This document shows, piece by piece, positions 37,173 to 48,600 of a stretch of 64,000 nt of DNA; positions within the stretch are counted from its first letter, which is position 1; each line of letters opens with the position of its first letter. A program made the translations under genes and the position numbers. The stretch is from Lycocorax pyrrhopterus obiensis (taxonomy: Eukaryota; Chordata; Aves; Passeriformes; Paradisaeidae), in contig JACSVZ010000014.1 in NCBI GenBank assembly GCA_014706295.1, forward strand, positions 72,382,186 to 72,446,185, in the 5' to 3' direction. The notes under the pieces were generated by a model. It had not been told where the DNA came from, made no database searches, and saw nothing but the letters and a program-made list of their open reading frames with translations.

Positions 37173-39109
37173 GATAATTTCGTGTAAAATATTTGTACTG
37201 AACGTTTCAGGAAGAATTCTAACAGACAGACCTGTGGTGGATAATCCTGGAGAATATTTACCACAGTATCTCGTACCAAATACTCACAGGAGGAGGAAAC
37301 CTTTATGTGGAATTAGGAGAGCAGGGGTAATACAGTGTTCAGCCTCTAAGGGTGGGGAGCAAGAGGTTTGTTCTTTTTTTGTCTCGAGTGTAAAGCTGTT
37401 TTCTTCTCATTTTGAAGACCAGATAATAGGGGTATCTGAACAGTGAATCCCTTCAGCATGACATAACACTTGAAGTTTCCTGCAGGTTCTTTTGGCAGAG
37501 TGTTTTTAGAGCCTTCTGTGGTCAGGAAACTGGCGGTGAAAAAGCAATCAAACCTCTGAATTCTAACAGATGCCTGTCCTGTGTTGAACGTGAATACATC
37601 CAGTTCAGATTTAATAACATGTACCAAATTCCTGTATTTCATGGGAATGTGCCACAGATCTTTTTATATGTTTCACAGCAGGGTTGAGCCAGCCATGTGC
37701 TAGTGCTTGTTTTTGTATAATCCTAATTAAATCAAGGATCAGTTATAGCTGAAGTTACAGCTTATTTGTTTACATAAATTACAGACAAACATATTTTCAG
37801 AAACATGTTAGAGACTTTCTTAAACCTCTAATTAAGATTATTAAAATAAGTTAGTATCATGTTAATTATTTATATTTTCTGTATCTTTTAGTCCAAAACT
37901 GAAGGTTATCCACCTGTGCTTTTTCTGATGCTTTTTCATTCTGTTCAAACACATTTATTTACTTATTTATTTATTAGCTTTTTAGGAAAAAAACCAAACC
38001 AACAAGGTAACCTGATTTAGATGAACTTTACAGTTTAGGCTTGTTTTTATAAACCATATGATTATGAGGAAGAATGCTTTGATTTGGGTTTTTTTAGTAA
38101 ATATTTTAACAAAAATGTCCTACTCTTAAAGAAGATGTGTCTTTCTATAAGTGTATTGCTGTAATCCTTCAGATTTTATCATATCACTGAGTAGCTCACT
38201 GTTAAAATAATTTTATTAAATTTTAGTTTCTCATGAGTCAGATTATTTACCAAATAAAATGAGTCTAATTTCATTCTTTTCCATGGATCTTTGCCATTTA
38301 GTGTTCCATAAAAATATTTGAGCAAGTTGGTGCAGATAATAAAAGCGTATGTAATCTGAGTTTCATGACATTAGGAAATTAATAATGAAAAGTTTGACTA
38401 TCTGAAAGCTCAAGCTTAAACAATAACAGGATATTACAAAACTCTGCAAGAAAGATCATACATTTTATGTGTGATCTTGCTGATGTAGTACTTTTTTGTG
38501 GAATTAAAAAATTCAGGATCAATACACAATAAAGAAAAATATCTAGAATGCATTTTAAAAATCTATCAAGAACCATCAAGCAACTACAAGAATAGCTTAG
38601 ACTAAACCTCAAAGATAATTATTCCATATTACCTGTTTGCCCACATTATGCCATACCAGTTTCCAAAGGCAAAGATATTTGAGTATATTGTCAGTTAATG
38701 ACAACTTTTATTTTGAAGTAGAATCAGGTGGGGAAGTATTTCTGGTTTTCTTTAAAAATATTGAAATATGGGGCACAGGAAGGAGTCAAGTTATTCAGAT
38801 TGTGAGTTGATCTTTATCCAGTGTGTGGCTGTGGGTCTTCACAGAAGCCAGTTATGAAACAGAGTTTATAGCTAGGTGATTTTTTGTTCCTAAATTGTAC
38901 TAAATTGTATCCTAAATTGACTTTATTATGGGGAAAAATCTATTTGCAGTATTAGTACAGGATAACTGGATTATGTTTAATAAGTTCTGCCAATAAAGGT
39001 CTTGTTGACTTCCAGTGAAGACTCTTGAACATAAATGCTGTGTCTGTGATGGGCCAACCACTTTATCACGATAGAAGACTGATTTAAAACATGACTTGGT
39101 GTTGAGATG

Positions 39110-39340
39110 AGCAGACTGAGTGCGATGCAGAAGCCAAAACGAGGACAAAAACAGAGGATAAGGAAAGAATGTTCTGGTCGGCAGGAGGGAGCCTCAGGAA
39201 GCCTGCGTGGCAAAAGGCAGTCCTGGACCAGAAACAAGGGTTCAGGTGGCAGGAACCAGGAATTTGGGCTGTGTAAAGAACAAGCAGGCAGGGGACAGGA
39301 ACAAGACACTGGTGTGAACTCACAGCCAAAACACAGGATG
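39110..39340. repeat. Purine-rich degenerate short-motif repeat
   Basis: About 230 nt rich in A and G, in which CAGGAA, GGCAGG and CAAGG words recur irregularly (GGCAGGAGGGAGCC, GGCAGGAACCAGG, GCAGGCAGGGGACAGGAAC). No strict period is visible by eye. A 113-codon plus-strand open frame crosses it, but its product is a low-complexity basic, Gln/Gly-rich string with no domain, so it is treated as repeat sequence. Confidence 0.45.
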
Positions 39341-40071
39341 TGTTGGCAAAAAAAAAATGCAGTTAAATTGAGTTTATTGGTCCCTTCTTCAGATAAAGTC
39401 AGGTTTATAGCAAATAGCTTGCTGAAGGACTCAAATGGCTTTAAGTAAGAGGTTTTTTTTATTATTATAATAATAGCTACATAATTTAAATATCTGTTTC
39501 ATGGGGGGAGTGATTTTTCAAGAAAATGCATGTGACTACATTTAACAGGCAAAACCCAAAATGAGGGCTAGGTATTTTTAATTATACTACACTTGCAAGT
39601 AATAGTTTTTATTCGTGTTTTATTAAATACTTAGAGGATTAAATAAGTGTGTATATATTTATATAAAATCCATCAAAGAAAGTCAAAAACACAGAAATCT
39701 GCCCCTTGATGGCTCTCCAAGTCACTATGTGACACAGCCAAGTTCTCTATTACTTTCCTCGTTTCTGACAGTATAGTTTTGTTCCAGGCTGCACCAAGAC
39801 TGTGCTTCAAACAGAAGTGTGCTTAATAGCTTCCTGGTTATGGATTGATCTTAGGAGATAGGAAATTTAAATTTAATCATCTGCAGCATAAAAAGAAACC
39901 TTAGCGTAGCCTTTACTTCCTAATCAACTCTCTCAGCCCTTCAAGGTATTTCATTCAAGGAACAATCTATTTTCAGAAAATGGTCAGTTTCCCTGTTCCC
40001 TGCATCACCTTCAGTTTCAGAATCGCTCTTCAGTAGAGAAGTCTTGGGAGGCTGGGCATGGGGGTAGCCAT

Positions 40072-40248
40072 TTGGGGTTTTTTGGGTTGGGGTTTTTGGG
40101 GTGGTTTCGTTTGGGGTTTTCATTTGGTTTCGGTTGGATTTTTTTTGTTCTTGTTTGCTTTTTTTGTTTGTTGGGTTTTGGGCTTTGTAGTTCCTCTAGA
40201 TTTTCTTATTTAGTTTTCTTTATTGTTGTCTGTTTGGTTTTTTTTTAC
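40072..40248. repeat. GT-rich low-complexity tract with G-quadruplex motif
   Basis: About 175 nt, almost only G and T on the + strand. At its left edge the runs GGGG (40074-40077), GGG (40084-40086), GGGG (40089-40092) and GGGG (40098-40101) are separated by 6, 2 and 5 bases, which satisfies the usual four-tract quadruplex rule. Confidence 0.8.
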
Positions 40249-42981
40249 CTAACCTGGACACTATCTAGAAACCCAGACTTTCCCTCTGCCTTTTGATGAG
40301 TCCTTTTCACTCAGTGTTTATCAGTTTTACCAAGTCCTTCTGTGAGGAACTCTAATTACTCTGGCAGCACCTAGTTCTCTGTATTTTATTTGGTGCAAAG
40401 CATAAGAATCTGCCTCAAAGCTAGGACCTAATCTTGCTTGAAAAATCATGAGCAACCTGCAGTGATTTTACTGTGCATTATTAATTTACATTAATATAAA
40501 CCCCTCTATCCTTCTTATGTAGATATGTTTTGCTGTTGGTGAAGAAATAGAATCTGATAACAGAAAGAGAGTTTTCTGTATGAGCCTTTATTGCCTTTAG
40601 GAGCAACTACTCAAGAAACTCTGGCATTTTCAAATTTCTGGTGAAATTTACTTCTTGTCACGATAATACAACAAAGTTTATGTTTTTCAGAAGGAAGGCA
40701 CACGCCAGCTGGTGTAAAGTGTGGTATCAGAATTGGCATATCTGGAAATTTGAACATAATCTTACCACAACTCGTAGGGACCAGCCTTAATTAAATATTC
40801 TACATCTGCACGTTCAATCAAATGAAATAATAACGGGAAAATACATAATTCTGTAGAAATTATTATTTAACACATGTCAAAGAATGTTCTTTATTCTTTA
40901 ACGCAGTTTAGATGCTTTTCTTTTCGACTAAACACGTCAGACCTGATACAATGAACAGTCTTTCCTCATCCATCAAATATGACATATTTGTTTGAACTGA
41001 TGGGACCCAAGGTTCTGAAATTACTGGGAAAAATCACTGTAGGAGCCAAGTAACAAAGATAATAATTAACAACTTCCATCCTTCTGCTCTGATCATGGCT
41101 GGTTGCTCCATGGGGATGGAATATGAGGATTGCTTTAAAAGGGCGTGGTGCTCCAAGCGCAGTTTATTTTCTCCATCGCCACACAGACGATATGAAATAT
41201 CCTGGAAAGCTGTGCATTTTCTCCTACATATTTCAACAGGAATGGCAAATTAGGAAAAAAAAAAAAGTCTTGAGAAGATATTGTCTTTACACAGAAAAGC
41301 TTTTAAGAGGATAAATTACCACCTGCGTCTCACCAAGTGAGGGATAGTTCATATGTTCACTTAATGTTTTTTAGTTCGCAGTGACCTTGATTTTTTTTCC
41401 CCCACAAATGTGTTTGCCTGTATTAAAATGATGAATAACCTGATAAAAATGTAAGGTTAATGGGCTTTGCTTAAAAAGGCAAATAGGGAGCTGAAGAATC
41501 TTGTTAAATTTTATAAATACATATAAAGAATTTAATTTAAAACTGAGCAGGTCTGTTCTTTGGTCATTTCCCTTGGCACATTTTATTTCTTGCACTCGAA
41601 ACTGTTACTCCTCTTCTTCATCTTTAATAGAAAAAATTCACCTAACTCTAAAGTTTTATTATGCCAGTATGTGATATCTTTATAAGCAAGAAATAATAAA
41701 ACATGAGGGGTTAAAAAGTACCTCAGAGATCCATTGCCGTCATTAATTTTAGTGTAAAAATCTGAAATTTTCCTGGTTCGAAGAATTGAAACTGGCCTTC
41801 ACATTTAGCTGGAAGTCTGTCTCTGCATTTCTGTTCACAGCAATGGGACGATTATCCTATTCATTGTATTAAAACACTGAATTTTTGACCACAGATTCCT
41901 GGTAAATGAAAAAAAAAAGTCAAGTTGAAAGTATAAAATTTACATAGTCAAACTACCAACTATCAAGCAACTTTGTTGACAGAACTGAATTCTGCTTCTC
42001 CTGCACAGAGCCATTTTGCATAAGATTTAGACATTTTTGTAGCATTTTCTTTAGTTTGTGTATGCCAGCACACCAAAAAAAACATTTGCATTTTGGGGAC
42101 AGAAGCAGATTCAACACAACAGCAAGGAGCATGACTTCAACTCTCAGGACATTTTGCCCACTGGTGAATTCCCATATTGTCTACCATGACACCTACCATG
42201 TTTACCACATTCTCTACCCTGTTTAAAATGTCTGACTGCAGAGGTGCAGCCCTTTTGGACAACGGCACATAAATTCCATTCAACATTTCTACTCCATGCA
42301 GAATAAATATAAATGTGGAGACTGAGAATTTTAATTTCGGTGCATGATTGCCCTCCCTCTGCCTATTTAATGGTGGCTGAAAAACTCTGCATCACGTTTG
42401 AGAAAAGGAATCTGGTACCACACTTTAAGGTTACTGCATTGAAAAACTCGGGGGAGTTTTATTCTTGCAGCGTTTAACAAAGCGCACTGGAAAAGAGGAA
42501 CTCAAGTGAAATTACCCACCTTTTCTGTCTTTTGAATTTAATGAAATTTGCTGGCTTCTAGATTGAGTTATTAGTTTCAATTTGCCCACTAACTCATGCA
42601 CAGGAAGGGAATTTTTTAGATGGTTAAACAACCTTGTCAATTAGATGTTTAATGAATTAAGATGAACTGAGACACATCCTTAACTGGCATCTGTTGATAG
42701 ACAAGTTGCTACATTTCTTGAAGTTGCAAGGATCACTACTGGTTACTCCATTAGAACTACTCCAATTTGGTTTTTTGAGGCCAAACTGTGACTTTTGGTC
42801 CTGATACCCTCTGGAAGTTACAGTGGAAGTCCTTGAGCAAATCTTTAAATTATATTGCATGATGGGGCATAATAAAACTTTTCTCTCTTTTTTTGGTTTT
42901 TCTTTCAGTTCTTTTAAACATGTGCTTATTGCTTTTACCATTCTCTGCTAATCCTGGCATCATCTTGTGTCCTTCCTGCAG

Positions 42982-43095
42982 ATGTGAACGAATGTGAAGC
43001 TGAACCCTGCAAGAATGGTGGAATCTGTACAGATCTTGTTGCCAACTATTCCTGTGAATGTCCAGGTGAATTTATGGGAAGGAACTGCCAACAGA
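42982..43095 (+). CDS. EDIL3: EDIL3 internal exon (probably exon 5): calcium-binding EGF-like repeat 3
   Basis: This 114-nt exon (38 codons) lies between a CCTTCCTGCAG acceptor and an A|GTAAGT donor, phase 1-1, and joins in frame to the preceding EGF2 exon through a split Asn codon. It encodes an EGF-like repeat with cysteines at residues 5, 10, 16, 25, 27 and 36. The start NVNEC matches the calcium-binding EGF consensus, and [12 protein letters not shown] matches the Asp/Asn beta-hydroxylation pattern C-x-[DN]-x4-[FY]-x-C-x-C. Both are expected for EDIL3 EGF3, where calcium binding rigidifies the EGF2-EGF3 rod and presents the RGD loop. The sequence is close to human EDIL3, with Val for Ile before NEC and Ala for Val before EPC. 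The next expected exon, opening the first F5/8 type C (discoidin) domain, is not seen before the window ends. Confidence is high for gene, frame and both splice sites. Confidence 0.97.
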
Positions 43096-44436
43096 GTAAG
43101 TACAGCATGGTTTTCAAACTTGATTTTTTAATACGAAAAATTTATATCTGGCTGGGATTTCAACTCACCAAATATCCTGTCTGCAACTGTAATTGCTATC
43201 AGATATCAACAAGTGTAAGAACAGCTCAAAAATATCTGTTATTTGCTCCGACATGTCTCTAGCCCCTGAAATTTGGACCAGTGGTTTGTGGGGAAGTCAT
43301 TAATAGAATTAATAGTCAGTAATGAATCTGTCTTGGGAACAATCTCACAGGATCTTTACAATAACATTGACTATGGATGCACCATAAAGGTTTGATTCCT
43401 AAAGTTGCTACTACGGAGGAGTTCTTCATGTATGATACACTAGGTAATCTTGAAGACCAAAAAAAATGGAAATAGAATAAACTGCTTTGGCACAAAATGC
43501 AATATACCTTAACAGTTAGATATTAGAGGTTCTTGGGTTTAAAATACTGTAAAGGTGAAAGCCTGTGTGTTTTAGTCAAACAAAAGATGCTAAAATGATG
43601 ATATTGTGGAAAAAGCTAATATAGTTCCAAGATATAATACATTAAAAAGAAACAGGAAAGTATTTGACAATTAACATTAGTAGTGTTAGGTATTACATTC
43701 AAAATACCTGAAATACTGGGCTAATCCACATTGAAGAAAGGGAGTTTCTAGTGCAAGGAAAATCCTACTTTGTGTGGCAAAAAAAAAAGGTGTTACAAGT
43801 TGAATACTAAATAAATGAAACCATTAAAAAGCTGAAAAATATGATTCTTTTTCCTGCATTTACATTGTGGATGTATGGGGGAGAATGGAGAGGAAAACAA
43901 GATGGACAAATAACCACAAATATATTTTTGAAGTAGCTTCAGTAAATTTTCCAGATATATACACCACAAAAAAAAAAATTTGAGGCACCCAATATGTTGT
44001 GTATGTAGTTCTAGAGAGAAATAAAAGATTAAGATTTGAGGAATTCACAGGTCTTTATGGCTACCTGAAAGTATTTATTAAAAAGAAAACCCCCTGTCTA
44101 TGAAAGTGTTTTTCAAAATTTGCTGGTGAAGCAATTCATGCATTTCCTTATTAGGTGCAATTGAATTGCCATTTGGAAGTCTACCAGGAATCTCATCCAT
44201 CTCTTCAGAGTTTATCCCATCTGTATTTTGGCTGCATCCTGAACACTGCTCAGATAATAGATCACATCATAAACCCAATCTCCTGTTTTGCTGGAAATGG
44301 GTTAGTCAGGGCTATTATTTAAGTGATCATTGCATTTTTCTGAACCATCATCTGTTATTTTGTATTCCTTTTTTTCTTTTAAATAGAGGTATATGTAGTG
44401 ATAGGCAAAAATAACTTTGTGTGTGAAGTTGCATAT

Positions 44437-44540
44437 CTTATATATTAAACTGAATTACATTTTATATATGTGTATACATAGGCATAGATATACATATTTC
44501 TATTTCTGAGAGCATATAACAGAAAGTATATATGTAAAAA
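44437..44540. repeat. TA-rich low-complexity stretch
   Basis: TATATA and TATGTATACATA words dominate, with several overlapping short palindromes. It is probably decayed TA/TG microsatellite sequence. Confidence 0.55.
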
Positions 44541-44769
44541 AAACCTGAAATTTTCCAGTTTATTGAAATAGTTAAAGAACTCTTCTGTTGAATTGCAAAA
44601 TATGTTACCCACACTCTGTCTTTCTGGTCCTTATTTTGGAGGATTCATACTGACATAAATATAAATGTATATAGTTTACCATCTCTATAATTCTGCACTA
44701 CACCTTTTTCTATAGCTGGGCTTGTAAATACCCTTTCTTTTTTTTTTTTTCGCATTAGAAGTTTGGTTA

Positions 44770-44960
44770 TGTCATCGCACTTAATTACGTAATTACAAGT
44801 AGTTATTACACATTCTAATTACACCATCAAAGTTTTACACATATTTACAGTAATTATATAATTAAATACTGTTATGCTAATTATGTAAATTACTGACTGC
44901 TGTCTCGGAATTACCTCACAAATTCCTGAGTCACGTCACAGAATATGTAAAATATCCTAG
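44770..44960. promoter_or_regulatory. TAATTA-dense block, candidate homeodomain-binding enhancer
   Basis: About 190 nt with repeated homeodomain cores: the 14-bp palindrome TAATTACGTAATTA (44782-44795), then TCTAATTACACC, AGTAATTATATAATTAAA and GCTAATTATG, followed by a TGAGTCACGTCA stretch that looks like AP-1/CRE. AT-rich sequence yields such sites by chance, so confidence is low. Confidence 0.25.
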
Positions 44961-45443
44961 TTCTAGAATAAAAAAATGCGATAGTGCACCATGCTAGCTG
45001 TTTTTCCAGGATGCATTTTCTAATAGTTTATCTAGTTTGTTATAACCCAAATACCACCACTTTACAATAATGACTTGTCATGTTACTCACCATCCTCCTG
45101 TGCTTTGTACCTAGGACAGTTTTTCCTAGACTCCCTCCTACGTTTTCCCTCTTTTTTAATTCCACCATTTAATTTCACCATCATTAATTCCTCTTAGCTA
45201 ATCTCCTAAATAATTCCCTTTCTTTTAATCTCATGTGTAGCACTTTTCAGGTGTGACACAACTGTTGTGCTACACCCAAATCCTGGGAGCCTTGTGTGAC
45301 ACCCACCCCAAATCCTTCTGAGTAGTCCCTAGAGCCTCTGCAATAACTAAAATGAGCTTTTAACCATACTTGGAGCACCTTTGCCATCCTCTGAGTCTTT
45401 CTGGCATGGATGAGATTTGGAGTTGCTTATATTCAGTTAGTGC

Positions 45444-45638
45444 CTTCCTTTCTTTCTTTCTTTCTTTTTCTTTCTTTCTTTCTCTTTCTTTCTTTCTTTC
45501 TTTCTTTCTTTTTCTTCCTCTTTTTCTCTCTTCCTTTCTTCCCTTCCTTTCTTTCTTTCCTTTCTTTCTTTCTTTCTCTCTCTCTCTTTTTCTCTCTTCC
45601 TTTCTCTTTTTCTCTGTTTCTTTCTCTCTTTCTCTCTT
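45444..45638. repeat. CTTT / CT microsatellite, about 195 bp
   Basis: An almost uninterrupted pyrimidine array on the + strand: CTTT repeats with interspersed CTCT and CCTTCC variants, bounded by GTG on the left and ATTAGC on the right. The apparent open frames on both strands (Phe/Leu/Ser-rich on +, Lys/Glu/Arg-rich on -) are translations of the repeat and not genes. Length polymorphism between individuals is likely. Confidence 0.97.
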
Positions 45639-48600
45639 ATTAGCTATGGCTGCTTTTAGCAGTTCAGGCATAAATGGCATTTAAACCAGCTGCTTCTCAT
45701 TTCTGGGAAGCACAGGATGAGGCAAAATCAGGGTAAAGTGGAGTGTGAGAGCACTGACGGCCTCAAAACATATTCAGCCATTCTGGAATGAGCTTATCAA
45801 CCTGTTAAGAGACTCTTCAACAAACATCTGGTATTTACAGAATCTGCCTGCGGATGTTTAGCAAACACAGAATGGGAAGAAAGCACCTTTCCCCATCTTC
45901 TGAATGCAAAATTTAAACTATATTAATTCCATATTACTTCCCAGATTTCTTAAGGCCTCAGCATTTCCTTGATGCAGCTGCATCTCCTCCTGTTCTTCCT
46001 CTCTCCGAACTGTTTTCTTGCTCCTGTGCAGAATTCCAATTCCAGCTATCAGTTATGATCACGTCCATTACAGCTTTCCTTAGTCTTGGAGTCGCCATAA
46101 ATAAAGTACTGCTTCCAAGACAGTTCCTCCTGGGGTTGGAGGGTTGTTTTTTTTTTCACTTTGTGGATCACAACATTCTCTTGCAGGCACTTTCATCAGT
46201 GTCAGGCTGCTTGCATTATTCAGTGCAGATCTGTACTGTTAAAATCTCCCATGAGCAGTGTGGGTAGTGAATTGCAGCAGCATGTAAGCAGCTCCACAGG
46301 TGATTTTCAATCACTTTCCCTTCCATTTTAATGTTTTTTAATCAAACAGATGGTACCAGACAGTGGACACCTTACAGTTCCACCACTGTGCATTTTGGAG
46401 CTGTGTTTTGCTGATTGCCAAGAGTTGCTGCCATTAAAGCATATGGCAAATTTGCTCGTGTTTTTTTTTTCTTTAAAGATCTAGATCAGAATAGTCACTG
46501 TAAATATTTTTTTTACATATGCTGTGGCCCCTTCACCCTCTTTTCTGTGGATTCAACATGCCCATATGTAGGAGAACCGCATTCAAAGCAATTGCACCAA
46601 TTTGTTTGTCTAGCATGTCAGAAATCCTGCTCGGCAGTGTACCTCCACCTTGTTTTCATTGATTTCCTCTGGTTCTGTGTGTTAGTACACTATTGTGTTT
46701 ATATTGTTCTTGGTTGCCTCTTGCCTCTTCTCTGTGGAAATCAAAGTGGCATTTTCTTTCCATTTGCATGAAAATGCCCATTCTTTCAATGTCTTTTTTA
46801 GTTAAAAAATTATCTGTAAATCTGACAGATCTAGGCATAAAGAGATGTCCAACACTTCTGCTTACATGCAGCCTTGTACTCCCAGGCTAGATGGCTTCAT
46901 CCAAAGCATGCTAAAGCACTGAGATTTTAGAATTTTGCATCTCTCAAAATTATTCCCAGGGCAGGACCCTGCAGCTTGAATGAATTACAGCATGGGATAA
47001 ATAACTTGCTTTACAGTATCTTTTAGAATAGACTCTTATTCCTTTTCATGCCATCTGTATTTCCCTTGTGTGTTTTCAAGGCAGTGTGTTCGGTCTTTTT
47101 GCCTTCAGGTACTTCTCCTTTGAACTCCTCTGCTTGATGCTCTCAGTCTTGAGTGAATTTTGGATATCTGTGCTTTACAGCTCCAGCTCTGACCAACCCT
47201 AGCCCAGCAGGGTTCAGGGTTCGTGAAGCCTCCATGCTTAGGTTCAGAAAAATCCTACTCAGAACAGATACAAAGGCATAAAAAGCACATGGACAAAACA
47301 AAACAATTTATGAAACATTAAAAAGCTGTGCTTTTAGGGGGAAGGTTTATGTCTGAGTAAAATTTGTCTTCCAGGAAGTCTGAGTTTTCAAAATATGGAT
47401 AGGAGTCAGAATTTCACCACTTTCTTAAATCGATGAACACAATTAGGAGCTTTCTGGTGAATTCAGCTCATGGAATTGCCCTGTTAAAATTCGGATATTA
47501 AGAACTGGACTGCTGCTGAATGGTAAAGGAGATCCCATTGCATGTATATCTCATTTTCAGATTACCTGCTCGGGAACCTTGTTTTCAAGGCCTGAGATTC
47601 TTTATTCACCTCCAGAAAATATGTTGAGTCTTAAAGCTTGTAGTGAGCCACTGTGAAACCCTCCACCTGCCAGGAATCAACACAGACTGGAGCTCCCTAA
47701 ATTACTGATTATCATAAAAATCTCTTTCAACGAGGTTTAGGAGGGCCTAGTCTTCCCTACAGCTCAAAATATCACTTTGACTAATTCTGTGAATAATGCA
47801 TTGTGAAGTTTGGGTTTAAGCTTATTCTTGATGGTTTCAAATGTCTGCCAGTTTCATGATCTCAAACACCGGTAAATATAAAGTCAGAAATCACCGTAAT
47901 ACAAAGCTGGACAAATATACTAATGAAGGACTGGCAAGGGAAAAAAAAAGAGGGTAATTAATAAAGCAGATCAGTTCTTTGATCCAGCGAACTTCACAGC
48001 CACACAGGTTTTGGGCTGGTACAAAGGAATGGCAGGGGAAAGAGCCTGAGCATGAAATCAAGGCTTAACACCAGTTTAAAAATATTAATCAAACTGTGGT
48101 CTAATCAAGAAAGTAGAAAATCTTTAATTAATTTTTAAGGCAAAGAGAAGAGTTTATTTGATTTTTAATATTTTTCTTGCTTTGTTTCACTTCAGAGACC
48201 ACAAAATATAAAAGCCAGAGTTAGCTTATTCACCAAAGATTCACCGCAGAAAAGTTCAGTAAATATGTACATTTCTGCTAGTCATTATTTAGACGATAAA
48301 TTCTGGACTTCCGTGGAAAAATTAAGGAAGTTTTATAGACGTGCATATATATATGTGCATGTGTAGATATATGTATACAAAATTATTAATCATAGAGAAT
48401 TAATTTCTTAATGTCCTCAGGGCAGTTAATTTAACATTCACATGGTATCCTTGTGGGTTTATGGGATTACGTGTGGTTAATCTCAGACAAAAGAAAGAAT
48501 AGAAAAAATTTTGTGCCTAAAAGAATTTTATCCATTTAATATCAAGTTAATAGTAATATTGGATGTGTGAGCCCCCTGGATTACAGAAATATCTCAGAGC

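Noticed and set aside
36688..37446. 252-codon plus-strand open frame
   Set aside because: It runs antisense through an inverted CR1 copy and then into unique intron, with no domain or splice context.
45360..45684. Phe/Leu/Ser-rich and Lys/Glu/Arg-rich open frames on opposite strands
   Set aside because: Both are translations of the CTTT microsatellite.
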